This document shows positions 49,610 through 59,106 of a stretch of 64,000 bases of DNA, one piece after another. Positions within the stretch are counted from its first letter, which is position 1, and every line of letters begins with the position of its first letter. Source of the DNA: Bacteroidales bacterium UBA1797 (GTDB lineage: Bacteria > Bacteroidota > Bacteroidia > Bacteroidales > VadinHA17); the NCBI GenBank assembly GCA_002319885.1, contig DCFT01000087.1, positions 93,780 to 157,779 of the forward strand, in the 5' to 3' direction. The notes beneath the pieces are model-generated. The model was not told where the DNA came from. It made no database searches and worked only from the letters and a program-made list of their open reading frames with translations. A program made the translations under genes and the position numbers.

Positions 49610-49633
49610 GCCATCCGCCGGATGGCGGATGGC
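49610..49633. repeat. Perfect 10-4-10 GC-rich palindrome
   Basis: GCCATCCGCC (49610-49619) and GGCGGATGGC (49624-49633) with loop GGAT. It is next to the compound repeat and just before the tandem repeats. Confidence 0.8.
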
Positions 49634-49634
49634 A

Positions 49635-49882
49635 AGACTTTTTCTTTTTATTCACTCCCCAACCAGGATCACCGAAGGTAATCCTGCCATTAATATGAAC
49701 GCAGGTATGACAGGCTTTTTGCTTTTAGAAGCCCCCAATCACGATCACCGAAGGTAATCCTGCATTTTATCTGATGTGTCTGCGAATGACAGTCTTTCTC
49801 TTTTAAGTCACCCCTATCAGGATCACAGAAGGTAATTCCTGTAATATATGAACACGGTAATGACATGCCTTTTTCGTTTTCC
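49635..49882. repeat. Tandem imperfect ~75-bp repeats (three and a part)
   Basis: Units start near 49635, 49712, 49791 and 49865 (periods 77, 79 and 74 bp). Each has a T-rich part, CACCCC-like bases, and the hairpin block CAGGATCACCGAAGGTAATC (CCTG follows). The reverse complement of the unit resembles the tRNA-Pro T-arm and its trailer (GACAAAAGAAAAAGCCT). A related unit is at 53199-53260. Confidence 0.72.
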
Positions 49883-50152
49883 AAATTTGTTTATAGTTAT
49901 TTACTAAACATATCTCAAATTGAATGTTCAATACGGAAAAATCAGTCGGAGTTTTCTATATCGCTATCTATTAAATAATTATCTCTCTTATTAAAGCTTT
50001 GTAATACCAATTTTTTTCTGTCTCGCTTATGCAGCCTAATTTTTGATTTCTTCTGAAGAAAATCATCTTAGTGGATTTTTTTTATTTTGCTGGTATAATT
50101 ATTGTCAAATGACTAACAGGCTGTTTCTGTGATTGTTCTGCTTATTTACACA

Positions 50153-52651
50153 TTACTTTACAAATCTAACGGCTGTAAAACCGTTACCTTGAATTGGAAT
50201 ACTTACCAATCCATTTCTTATTTCAAGAGGACTAATATTCTGCTCTAACAGATCGGTAATCCATGCTTTTTTAGAATCATGTGCCTGAATATTGCAAATA
50301 ATATGATGCTGTGAAGTATTCCAGAGCCGGAGAATTGTTCCGTCTCCAAAAGCAGGGTCAGCTGGTTTACACGCAGTTACTTTTATGCTGGAATTTAAAA
50401 TACTGAATCGGGGGGGTGAGACTGCAATTTCTCCATTAGCAACAATTAAAGGCATTTGTTTTAAGAAACCCAAAGTATGTGACTGAACTGATGAATAGGT
50501 ACCAGAGTAAGGTGTAAGAGAAAAATGAAAGTCGAAACTGATTTCACCATTTTGATCTTTAATGGCTTCTTTGTAATTATTATTGTTCCCGAGCAACTGA
50601 ATTACAAATGCAGTGTCGGAAGGATTCAGACAAAAAGCATCGGGTGAAGCCAGCAACAATCCCCCTCCATTAGGATATTCTGCATTTGCAAAACCCTGCA
50701 TAACCATGCGAGTTGTATCAGCCCCAGGCAGATAATTACCTTTTGGGGCAAGGTAAGGACTCACCACAGCAGCCGTAGTTTCAACATGCAGCAAGGATTT
50801 TTTTGGTAATTTACAAATCAGATAAATTCCTTCTTTTGAGATGTTTGCCACTTTGTTCAACGCGATACTGAAATCAATATCGTTTCTTGATTTGCTAACT
50901 AATAACTCTATAGTAAATTCGGTTTTAAGCAAATGGCCTTTAATCTGATAAATCGAAGCCAACGAACCTTCAGAGATTAGTCTTGGTTCCTGCATGCTGA
51001 CATAATAGGAAGTGTCGGACAAGTATTTTAATTGTAATGATGTTTCAATTTCGGAAGTTCGTGAATTGATAATGTCGATACCCGTTTTACTATTTATTTT
51101 AATATTGTACCTCGCTTCTTTTTTCGAAACAGCGATTTTACCTGATTTTATTCTGTAGTTTGCAAAACCATACCCTGGTATTGTATCGGAAATGAAGCAA
51201 AGTGATTTTATCCCATCCCTGATGATTAACTGTGTTGGTAACTGTTTCTGATTAGCCCAAACAGTCATTTCATTACCTGGTTTTGGTAGTGGAACTTCAA
51301 CCAATGAGGAATTTTTGTAATTAGTAGGGTTGTAGATGGTTATTGTATTTGACACATGTTTAAGCCCATTTAAATCAAAGCCAATTTTGGTAATGGAATC
51401 AGTAAGTGAAATGAGTTCTTCCGAAAAGCGCTTCCGAATAGTGCTGTTTGTACGTATATTGGTTGAATCAAATCCATTCCACGCATGGTCGGCAAGCATT
51501 GCCATCAGCCATTCAGCGCGGCGATGGATTGACAACAATATAGTATCGGTTCTTAAATCAACGTTAGCCGAGGCTAATAATGCTTCAGAGGCTACTAATT
51601 TATTTTCACCCTGTCGCAGATAGGTAGCATATTTAGCCAATGCCAAAGGCCAAAGTTCCCAACTATGTCCAAAATCACCTTTCAAAACCGGAAGAAATGG
51701 TTCTGAAGCCTGAGTAGAATCCACAAGATCAGTAAACATGGGAAACGTAGCATTAACCATAGTGACAGACTTTTTAGCCTGCATATTATAATCGATAATT
51801 TTCTTAGTTATATCTGCTACCTGAGAGGCACTGTTAGATGAAAGATCAGAATGAGTCCCTTCAGCCAAAATGGCTTTCATAGGGTAATACTGCAAAGATG
51901 AGTAATGAGGCAACCAAAAGCTTTCAATAGTTAATGTATCTTTATTAAAAGGTGTAATTTTAAGGACTCCGCCCCCTTGCGCATAAAAATAGTGTAGACT
52001 GGCATATTTGTCCATTACAACATTTATTTTGCTGCTGTCTGGTCCTGATAATATAAAAATAGGAGGATTGCTTAGACTTCCAAAAGTTGCATCGTAGTTC
52101 AAGAATGGCTTATTTATCCAATGTATGCCACAACCTGACAACAACGGAGCTACACCCCAGGGCAGGCTGGGCAGTTCACTGTGTACAGCATGGTTAAGGG
52201 GCAAATTATAGGCTATCGCAAAACGTTTGGCAGGGTATAGACTCCGTAAAAAACCTTCAACCCCGGCAAATCCCCAATCGGTATTTACTAAAAATGGGCT
52301 TAGCATAATACGCCCCTCGCGAATGCGGCTTACAAGTTCGCTGCTCCTTTCCGGGTATTTGTCCAGAAAGAAGAAAATCTCATTCGTCACAGTACAAGTA
52401 TATCGAGCTTTGTTCTGCCAGGGTTCCTTATCGGTTGCGTTCATAGCATCAAGATTAGCAGCCATGAGATTGGCAATGTAATCGTGGGTTTGCTTTTCTG
52501 TCAGAGCCCATGTATTGTCCATACACACATCATTTGATATGTAAAGCCGCCATTGTGAATATGCACTACCAGAAAATACAAAAACAAACAAAAAAGCAAG
52601 TAATAATTTTCGACCCGCTTTTATTGTTATTGCTAAATCGTTCTGTTTCAT
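50153..52651 (-). CDS. GH38-like glycosidase (alpha-mannosidase family), secreted
   Basis: 832 residues from the ATG at 52651, with a signal peptide (KLLLAFLFVFVFSGSAYS). The N-terminal catalytic part (about 30-330) has SNDVCMDNTWALTEKQTHDY and VNTDWGFAGVEGFLRSLYPA, which fit the GH38 core where an Asp acts as nucleophile. The middle and C-terminal beta domains (about 480-832) match the GH38 extension. The family cleaves alpha-mannosides. The classical HxHxD metal motif is not obvious, so activity and substrate are uncertain. The gene stands alone between repeat blocks, flanked by long non-coding DNA. Confidence 0.72.
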   Translation of the reverse strand: MKQNDLAITIKAGRKLLLAFLFVFVFSGSAYSQWRLYISNDVCMDNTWALTEKQTHDYIANLMAANLDAMNATDKEPWQNKARYTCTVTNEIFFFLDKYPERSSELVSRIREGRIMLSPFLVNTDWGFAGVEGFLRSLYPAKRFAIAYNLPLNHAVHSELPSLPWGVAPLLSGCGIHWINKPFLNYDATFGSLSNPPIFILSGPDSSKINVVMDKYASLHYFYAQGGGVLKITPFNKDTLTIESFWLPHYSSLQYYPMKAILAEGTHSDLSSNSASQVADITKKIIDYNMQAKKSVTMVNATFPMFTDLVDSTQASEPFLPVLKGDFGHSWELWPLALAKYATYLRQGENKLVASEALLASANVDLRTDTILLSIHRRAEWLMAMLADHAWNGFDSTNIRTNSTIRKRFSEELISLTDSITKIGFDLNGLKHVSNTITIYNPTNYKNSSLVEVPLPKPGNEMTVWANQKQLPTQLIIRDGIKSLCFISDTIPGYGFANYRIKSGKIAVSKKEARYNIKINSKTGIDIINSRTSEIETSLQLKYLSDTSYYVSMQEPRLISEGSLASIYQIKGHLLKTEFTIELLVSKSRNDIDFSIALNKVANISKEGIYLICKLPKKSLLHVETTAAVVSPYLAPKGNYLPGADTTRMVMQGFANAEYPNGGGLLLASPDAFCLNPSDTAFVIQLLGNNNNYKEAIKDQNGEISFDFHFSLTPYSGTYSSVQSHTLGFLKQMPLIVANGEIAVSPPRFSILNSSIKVTACKPADPAFGDGTILRLWNTSQHHIICNIQAHDSKKAWITDLLEQNISPLEIRNGLVSIPIQGNGFTAVRFVK

Positions 52652-53425
52652 GTTTGTTACATTGTTAAATCCGTTCAAAATTTAATATAATCCTTAATCT
52701 GTTTCAGGTATATTATGCAAATTAAAATTTTTAAATTAAATACCAAAAATGTTAAATTTTGCCAGAAATCCGGTTATCCTTCCCAGAGCAACAGATTTAT
52801 GCCCTAATGCGGAACAGGATCAGAACCGCAAGGAACCAGGCGTCTTTTGCCATATTTGGAAATTCTCAACATTGAATGTCCGGTTTCTGAAATTTTCCAA
52901 TTCACCTTCATAGATGAATTTTGGCTAAATTAATTATAACCGGAAAAGGGCGGTACAGTACTAACATTTAATCCATTAAACGGAAAAAACGATCAGAGAT
53001 ACTTACCTTCGCCATTTTTGAGAGACTATGCTTAACCTGATGTGAAAAACTACTCCTAAGCTAATATCATCTTTATCTCATTCTCATCATAATTTTCAAG
53101 GCGATTTTAAAAAGTAATTTTTTAATTTGTTTCTCCAATTGGCAGGAAAATAAAAAATGCTACCTAAAGATTAAAATTCTTTTATTCAAAAGCCGCGGTG
53201 AATGACAGGCTTTTTCTTTTTAGTCACCCCAAACAGGATCACAGAAGGTAATCCTGCTATCCAATTATTAAAAATCAGGCAGTCAGATTTAAGTCAGCTT
53301 CCTTTTTTGAGACGAAAATGGGAACTTCAACAATAAAATTAATAAAGCATTAAAATTTGTTCCTAATTGTAATTATTTCTAGAAAGAAGTTGGCTAACTT
53401 TAAGATCTGAGCCTGAAAATAAATT
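52652..53425. other. 774-bp non-coding region between glycosidase and channel genes
   Basis: AT-rich. Contains one ~75-bp repeat unit (53199-53260) like those near the tRNA. A -7-like TAACTTTA (53395-53402) precedes the channel gene. No credible small gene. Confidence 0.6.
53199..53260. repeat. Distant copy of the tRNA-linked ~75-bp repeat
   Basis: It shares TGACAGGCTTTTTCTTTT, TCACCCC and CAGGATCACAGAAGGTAATC with the units at 49.6-49.9 kb, in the same orientation, 3.3 kb away. Confidence 0.72.
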
Positions 53426-54280
53426 ATGGAATTTAGAGTACTTTCTAAGTCTATTCAAAACATCTCTTCATCTCTTTGGTCAAACCGGATTCTGAGCGCT
53501 GTTATGAAAGGTGTGACTATCTATTTATTATTTACCATAGTTTTTGGCATTTTGTATTTCCTGTCTGATTCATTGGATTTCAAGTCCGCAACAGGAGATG
53601 AACCGGTTCGTTTTCTTGATTACATTTATTTCAGCGCTGTCACATTCACAACAATCGGATATGGCGATATTGTACCAAAAGCCGGAGCAGGGCAATTAAT
53701 AGTATTTATTGAATCGTGCTTTGAGCTGTCCTTTATTCCCGTTTTTGGAGGCTTCCTTGCATATAAATTTCTACAGCGACCAAATGATCTGCATCTTACA
53801 GAGAATTTTTTTATCCGTTACCGTAATCAGCATATTTACCTCTCATCGAGGGTAGGCAACAAAGGAAAAAACTTAATTGACTGCAGTGCAACAATAGAAT
53901 TACTTCAGATTGCAGGCAATGTAAAACGCACTCTGTATAAAAGAGAGATTAGTACTCCGTTAGTAGAGCTGACATGGTTTCTTGAAATTCGTCTGGATGG
54001 AGAGGAAAACAGTCCTGCTCTGCAACAGATAAAAGCTCTTTTGAAAAATCCCGGAGCCTCTCTGATACGTACCACTGTTACCGGATATGATTCCAGTTCA
54101 GGAATCCTTGTCCACGTCTATAAATATTATACTATGGACAAATTAGTTTATGGCGGAAAATTTGAGGACGTATATACCTGGGAGGGAGTCAGAAGAACTG
54201 ACCCTGTCTGGGCAAATTTTAATAAAGTTGTTCAATTGACTCCGGATGAACAGCACTATATTGATGAACTCTTAAATTAG
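53426..54280 (+). CDS. Inward-rectifier-like potassium channel
   Basis: 284 residues. Two transmembrane helices (about 27-47 and 90-112) flank the pore helix and selectivity filter TTIGYGD (75-81). The cytoplasmic C-terminal half (about 125-284) is beta-rich, like bacterial Kir channels (KirBac): QHIYLSSRVGNKGKNLIDCS, VELTWFLEIRLDG. It should be a K+ channel gated by its cytoplasmic domain. No operon partner is near; the ABC-F gene is convergent. Confidence 0.92.
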   Translation: MEFRVLSKSIQNISSSLWSNRILSAVMKGVTIYLLFTIVFGILYFLSDSLDFKSATGDEPVRFLDYIYFSAVTFTTIGYGDIVPKAGAGQLIVFIESCFELSFIPVFGGFLAYKFLQRPNDLHLTENFFIRYRNQHIYLSSRVGNKGKNLIDCSATIELLQIAGNVKRTLYKREISTPLVELTWFLEIRLDGEENSPALQQIKALLKNPGASLIRTTVTGYDSSSGILVHVYKYYTMDKLVYGGKFEDVYTWEGVRRTDPVWANFNKVVQLTPDEQHYIDELLN

Positions 54281-54324
54281 CAGTAAATATAGTAGTCCAT
54301 TACTCTTATAAAGAACAGATATGA

Positions 54325-55950
54325 TTAAACCTTCATGGGCGGATATAAACTATTTCTTCTCCCGGTAATAGTCTCATCTGATATATAATCATCGTATTCC
54401 ATCTGTTTGTCAATCATACCATTCGGTCCGATTTCGATCACCCGGTTACATACAGTTTGGATAAACTCATGGTCGTGGGAAGACATTAAGATATTTCCCT
54501 TGAACTTTATTAAAGTATTATTAAATGCCTGTATTGACTCCAGATCCAGATGGTTCGTAGGGCTGTCAAGAAGCATTACATTGGCGTTCCGTATCATCAT
54601 GCGTGCTATCATACACCTGACTCTTTCTCCTCCCGACAGCACGTTCACTTTCTTATTAGCTTCCTCCCCGGAAAAAAGCATCTTTCCCAGAAATCCTCTC
54701 AAATACAACTCACTGGTATCCTCTGAGTACTGAGCGAGCCAGTCAATAAGGCTAATATCCTTTTCAAAAAACTTCTCGTTTTCAAGCGGGAGATATGCTT
54801 TTACAATAGTTTGTCCCCATGCGAATGAACCTTGATCAGGTTGATCGTGACCTTTCAAAATTTCAAACAAAGCCGTCATAGCCCGGGAATCTCTGGAAAG
54901 AAATACTATTTTATCATTCTTGTTGACTGTAAAATTCAGATCCCTGAAAAGCAGCTTTCCTTCAAAGGTTTCGCTCAATCCCTTTACCGTTAGGATATTA
55001 TTGCCTGGCTCACGACCCGGAGTAAAAATGATGCCTGGATATTTACGTGTAGATGGTTTAATCTCTTCAATATTTAGTTTCTCAATCATTTTTTTACGGC
55101 TGGTAGTCTGTTTTGACTTTTTTACATTTGCCCTGAATCGTGCAATGAATTCCTGAAGTTCCTTCTTCTTTTCCTCTGCTTTTTTGTTCTGCGTGAGTTG
55201 TTGACGGAGGGCTAACTGGCTTGACTCGTACCAGAAGCTGTAATTACCTGAAAATTGCTGCACCCTGCTAAAATCTATATCTATAATTTGCGTGCAGATT
55301 GAATCGAGGAAATGCCGGTCATGCGACACTACCAGAACCGTATTTTCAAATTCCGAGAGGTAATTCTCCAGCCAGTTTACAGTATCAAGATCAAGATCAT
55401 TAGTCGGTTCATCAAGCAGAAGATTATCAGGTTTCCCAAAGAGGGCCTGTGCAAGCAGCACCTTCACTTTTTCTTTTCCTGTAAGTTCCTTTAATAGCTT
55501 ATGATGTTGTTCCTCTTTTATTCCCAGACCACTCAGCAAACTGGCAGCATTACTGTCTGCATTCCATCCATCCAGTTCATTGAATCTCTCCTCCAGCACA
55601 GATGCTCTTAATCCGTCTTTATCTGAAAAATCTGATTTTGAATAAAGACTTTCTTTTTCCTTAATAATACTCCATAGTTGATTATGCCCCATCATAACAG
55701 TATCGAGAACGGTACATTCGTCAAATTCAAAGTGGTCTTGTTTCAGAACCGACAACCGTTCGCCCTGCCCGAAAGAAACTGAACCTGTTCTGGGTTCAAC
55801 ACCCCCGTAAAGCATTTTGAGAAGAGTTGATTTTCCGGCTCCGTTTGCCCCAATTATACCGTAGCAGTTGCCAGGGGTAAAAATGAGATTAACATCCTGA
55901 AACAAAATGCGTTTACCATACTGAATGCTGAGATTTGATGCTGTTATCAT
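54325..55950 (-). CDS. ABC-F family ATPase
   Basis: 541 residues with two ABC domains: GANGAGKSTLLKMLYG near 36-51, ELTGKEKVKVLLAQALFGKP then NLLLDEPTNDLDLDTVNWLE, and in the second half VLSGGERVRCMIARMMIRNA and VMLLDSPTNHLDLESIQAF. There are no membrane segments, and a linker (about 240-310) is rich in charged residues. ABC-F proteins act on ribosomes (translation factors or resistance); this is of the Ettan/Uup-like general kind. The second Walker A is degenerate (VFLSRDSRAMTALFEI). Confidence 0.92.
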   Translation of the reverse strand: MITASNLSIQYGKRILFQDVNLIFTPGNCYGIIGANGAGKSTLLKMLYGGVEPRTGSVSFGQGERLSVLKQDHFEFDECTVLDTVMMGHNQLWSIIKEKESLYSKSDFSDKDGLRASVLEERFNELDGWNADSNAASLLSGLGIKEEQHHKLLKELTGKEKVKVLLAQALFGKPDNLLLDEPTNDLDLDTVNWLENYLSEFENTVLVVSHDRHFLDSICTQIIDIDFSRVQQFSGNYSFWYESSQLALRQQLTQNKKAEEKKKELQEFIARFRANVKKSKQTTSRKKMIEKLNIEEIKPSTRKYPGIIFTPGREPGNNILTVKGLSETFEGKLLFRDLNFTVNKNDKIVFLSRDSRAMTALFEILKGHDQPDQGSFAWGQTIVKAYLPLENEKFFEKDISLIDWLAQYSEDTSELYLRGFLGKMLFSGEEANKKVNVLSGGERVRCMIARMMIRNANVMLLDSPTNHLDLESIQAFNNTLIKFKGNILMSSHDHEFIQTVCNRVIEIGPNGMIDKQMEYDDYISDETITGRRNSLYPPMKV

Positions 55951-56040
55951 TTATTAGATTTTCTGATTGAAATTAATATTTGCCTCAACAGTTGCTGAAA
56001 AGTGCGCAAAAATAGTCAATATTAATTAAGAACAATACAT

Positions 56041-56150
56041 AAATAGATCTCAGTGGTTCTCTGAGTCTTCTTTGTGGCCCTCTGTGTAACAAAAAAGTAA
56101 GAACTGACACTGAGTTTACAGAGTAGGCACATAGTTACAAAGAGAAAAAA
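56041..56150. repeat. Intergenic repeat-like region
   Basis: Inverted pieces of CTCAGTGG, TCTTTGTGGCC, CTCTGTGTAAC and ACACTGAG, GTTACAAAGAGA. This resembles the ACAAAG-rich intergenic block at 10.1 kb and may be a member of the same dispersed family. Confidence 0.45.
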
Positions 56151-56213
56151 TCAGTTTATAGATTTGATAATTGTACTTCAGTTAATTCCACTTGCAGAGA
56201 ATCAGGAGGTTTA

Positions 56214-57242
56214 TTACTTTATTTCCGGGAATCTGCCGGTTAACTGCCTGTCAACCATCCAACCAGGATATTCGGGTGTCAGTGCGCTCACAGAATCGAG
56301 CTCGTTTATCTCGTCCTGCGTCAGTTTTAACTGAGTACAAGCGATGTTATCAAGAAGCTGTTCCTGATTTTTAGCACCTATAATAACACTTCCTACACCT
56401 GCTTTATCCTTTGTCCACGATAACGCCACCCTTGCTGCTGATACATTGTAACGATTCCCGATTTTTGTCAACACGTCAATTATATCGAAAGCTTTCTCTT
56501 TATTTATTGGAGGGAAATCAAATTCATCTCTTCTGCTGTTGCCTGTAGTTTTGATATCTCTTGTGTATTTCCCCGACAGGAATCCGCCTGCTAGAGGGCT
56601 CCATGGCATTATACTGATACCTTCACTGAGAGCCATCGGGACTATTTCTCTTTCAATATCACGGCTTGCAATACTGTAAAAATTCTGAGACGCAACAAAT
56701 TTTGACCAGCCGAGGCCGGAGGCAATACTATTTGCTTTAACTACCATCCAGGCAGGATGGTTACTAACTCCCAGGTAACGTACTTTTCCCGCCCTGACGA
56801 CATCTTCAAGTCCCCGCATCGTTTCCTCAAGGGATGTTATCGGATCAACACCGTGAATATATAACATATCTATATGTGAGAGACCAAGGCGGACCAGACT
56901 ATCATCCACCGAATCCTGAATATGGAGTTTTGAGAGTCCTACCTGATTTGGCCCCTCTCCCATCCTCAGTCGCACTTTTGTCGCAATGAACGCTGCCTGA
57001 TGAGAAATACCAAGGTTTTTCAATGCTTTGCCTAAAAGAATTTCAGATAGTCCTTCAGAATATGCATTAGCCGTATCAAAGAAATTAATCCCATGGTCAA
57101 CTGCCGTTTTTATTAACTGAGTTACCTCTTCTTCGGGCAATTGCCCGATAGCTTTCCAGTATCCTTTTCCGCCGAAAGTCATTGTACCAAGACAAAGCTC
57201 CGATACTAAAACTCCCGTTTTACCAAGTTGTTTATATTTCAT
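56214..57242 (-). CDS. Aldo/keto reductase
   Basis: 342 residues. Catalytic tetrad positions are visible: Asp and Tyr in FFDTANAYSEGLSEI, Lys in ATKVRLRMG, His in YIHGVD. The NADP-binding C-terminus has SVIIGAKNQEQLLDN. It reduces aldehydes or ketones; the specific substrate is unknown. No neighbours suggest a pathway; a 199-bp gap precedes it. Confidence 0.93.
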   Translation of the reverse strand: MKYKQLGKTGVLVSELCLGTMTFGGKGYWKAIGQLPEEEVTQLIKTAVDHGINFFDTANAYSEGLSEILLGKALKNLGISHQAAFIATKVRLRMGEGPNQVGLSKLHIQDSVDDSLVRLGLSHIDMLYIHGVDPITSLEETMRGLEDVVRAGKVRYLGVSNHPAWMVVKANSIASGLGWSKFVASQNFYSIASRDIEREIVPMALSEGISIMPWSPLAGGFLSGKYTRDIKTTGNSRRDEFDFPPINKEKAFDIIDVLTKIGNRYNVSAARVALSWTKDKAGVGSVIIGAKNQEQLLDNIACTQLKLTQDEINELDSVSALTPEYPGWMVDRQLTGRFPEIK

Positions 57243-57441
57243 AATAAAATATATTAAGTTATTGAATACTAATTTCTTTACTGACTATTGTAGAATAACC
57301 TCACAGTCATTTTATAAATAGCATTCAGAAGCAGAATATTTATTCTGCTATTTTTAACATCAGTCTATGCTTAATTGTTCAATTTTTAGGAAATCCGGAT
57401 CAAAGATTTTCCTTTACTGGTTCTGCATTAATTAAGATATA

Positions 57442-58284
57442 CTATTTTATATTATTAAAATCATTCACATTAAATCCATCAGGATTATCATTGGTTATTT
57501 TGCGGGAATTAAAATAATAGAGATTGCCATCAACATCGAATAACATTTCGAAACACTTTCCGGAACCTTCGTCCCCGGAAGGACCAACATGAAAATGGAA
57601 TAAAATATTCTTTGGATTTAATGCAATTTCCTTAGCTATTTCAGAAGCTTCCAGAAGTTTAACTTTATATGGGTATACAGCTTTAATTTTCTCAGGAGTA
57701 TCAGCATCTGGTGCCATTTTATCTTTGTTCAACAACAAAACCTTATCGTGAAAACCTGTCTTGTTATAGAATTTCAAACCGTTTAACGAAATCTTGAAAC
57801 GGTAATTTTCAAGGTTATTAAGATGTATCTGCATAAATTTAACAATCGCAGGTATAACGTATTCATAATCAGCATCAAGATCGCCTGAATAAGAAAGAGG
57901 GATACTGCAGAATTCAGGCATTTTAGTCAGATTGTCCGATGGATCACCAAGCAACAAACTGATGTAACTATAACTTACTCCACCCGGGTCTTTATCAAAA
58001 GCACCCTGCAGCAGGACTATAAAAGAATACTTCGGGTCTTTCCTTCGTATATTAAACTCGTTCTGGTCGATAAACTCATATCCTGTTGCTTTCCAGTATT
58101 TCTGAACAGCATCTTTAATTGGTGCGTTAAAAAAACTGACACCGCTCTCCATCACAACGCAGGTTTTAGAGTTTTTAAACATTCCTATCTGTTCTTTTGT
58201 TGCAAGAGGATTATTAGCCCTTGTGCCGAAGCTGAATATCAATAAAGAAAAAATTAAAAGATACTTTCTGAATATTTTATTCAT
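57442..58284 (-). CDS. Secreted hypothetical protein
   Basis: 280 residues from the ATG at 58284; an earlier ATG at 58320 would put a charged stretch before the signal peptide. The front MNKIFRKYLLIFSLLIFSFG is a signal peptide. The mature chain has a regular alternation of strands and helices (VQKYWKATGYEFIDQNEFNI, FIVLLQGAFDKDPGGVSYSY). I recognise no family. It is followed on the same strand by nothing until the aldo/keto reductase. Confidence 0.65.
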   Translation of the reverse strand: MNKIFRKYLLIFSLLIFSFGTRANNPLATKEQIGMFKNSKTCVVMESGVSFFNAPIKDAVQKYWKATGYEFIDQNEFNIRRKDPKYSFIVLLQGAFDKDPGGVSYSYISLLLGDPSDNLTKMPEFCSIPLSYSGDLDADYEYVIPAIVKFMQIHLNNLENYRFKISLNGLKFYNKTGFHDKVLLLNKDKMAPDADTPEKIKAVYPYKVKLLEASEIAKEIALNPKNILFHFHVGPSGDEGSGKCFEMLFDVDGNLYYFNSRKITNDNPDGFNVNDFNNIK

Positions 58285-58472
58285 GGCAAATAATGATAAA
58301 GTGAATAATTCCTTTTTCAAATTATTAATAATACAATATTAATCTGTAAAGGTAGATATTATTGTCTGAAAATAGAACAGTCCGGCAGCATTGAAGTTAA
58401 AAGTCATATTATCAATGTATATTGATATAGAAACATCCCGGAAAGTTTCTATCAATCCCTCTTCATCAGGTT

Positions 58473-58967
58473 TCAATCTTTAGTAATGGTAACTTCCCTG
58501 AGAGTAGTTTTATCGTCTCCGAAAATAATTTCATAAAGTTCCACATTACCCTGAGAGGCTTTTGCTGACTGAATGCTTTTCAATCCGCTCAGTTCTGTCA
58601 GAGCATCCGTGCTTTTTGTTATAAGTGCAGCAAGTGCATCCACTGATTCTCCAACCTTTCCTGTGGAAGTATAACCAAAAGTATCTAAAGAACCATTTGT
58701 GAATTTCAGATTTACTTTCCTTGAATTCAACCCGTCATGTATAACCATATATTGTGGATTAGCGAGATCCGGCAGGTAGATGACAGTTGCTTTTACTATC
58801 ATTTTAGTCTCAGGATCTCTTTCAACATGTAAAAATGGTTTTAAGGAATAAAACTTCAATCCGGTTTTTTCAGTCAATCCCTTATTTGAGTAAATTTGCA
58901 CTGGTGCGCATCCGGTAAATAAAACAAATACCAGTCCAACTAACACAGCTAAAATTGATGTTTTCAT
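58473..58967 (-). CDS. Lipoprotein of unknown function
   Basis: 164 residues with a lipoprotein signal (ILAVLVGLVFVLFTGC, lipobox Cys20). The mature part (SNKGLTEKTGLKFYSLKPFL, VIYLPDLANPQYMVIHDGLN) is beta-rich and has no recognised domain. It is in line with the TonB-type gene upstream but 139 bp apart, so a separate unit is possible. Function unknown. Confidence 0.68.
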   Translation of the reverse strand: MKTSILAVLVGLVFVLFTGCAPVQIYSNKGLTEKTGLKFYSLKPFLHVERDPETKMIVKATVIYLPDLANPQYMVIHDGLNSRKVNLKFTNGSLDTFGYTSTGKVGESVDALAALITKSTDALTELSGLKSIQSAKASQGNVELYEIIFGDDKTTLREVTITKD

Positions 58968-59106
58968 AACAGTAGCTTTAAGGTTTGCAGAATTGTGGAT
59001 TAAAGTTAAAGAAATATTTTAACACGCGCAAGAGCAATCAGTTAGAGTATTATGATGTATTCCAGATTGCAGAATTATCTGACTGTTTTTTTAATAATAT
59101 TTTAAA

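Noticed and set aside
49635..49882. CRISPR array
   Set aside because: Units are diverged along their whole length, with no constant-repeat and unique-spacer pattern and no cas genes.
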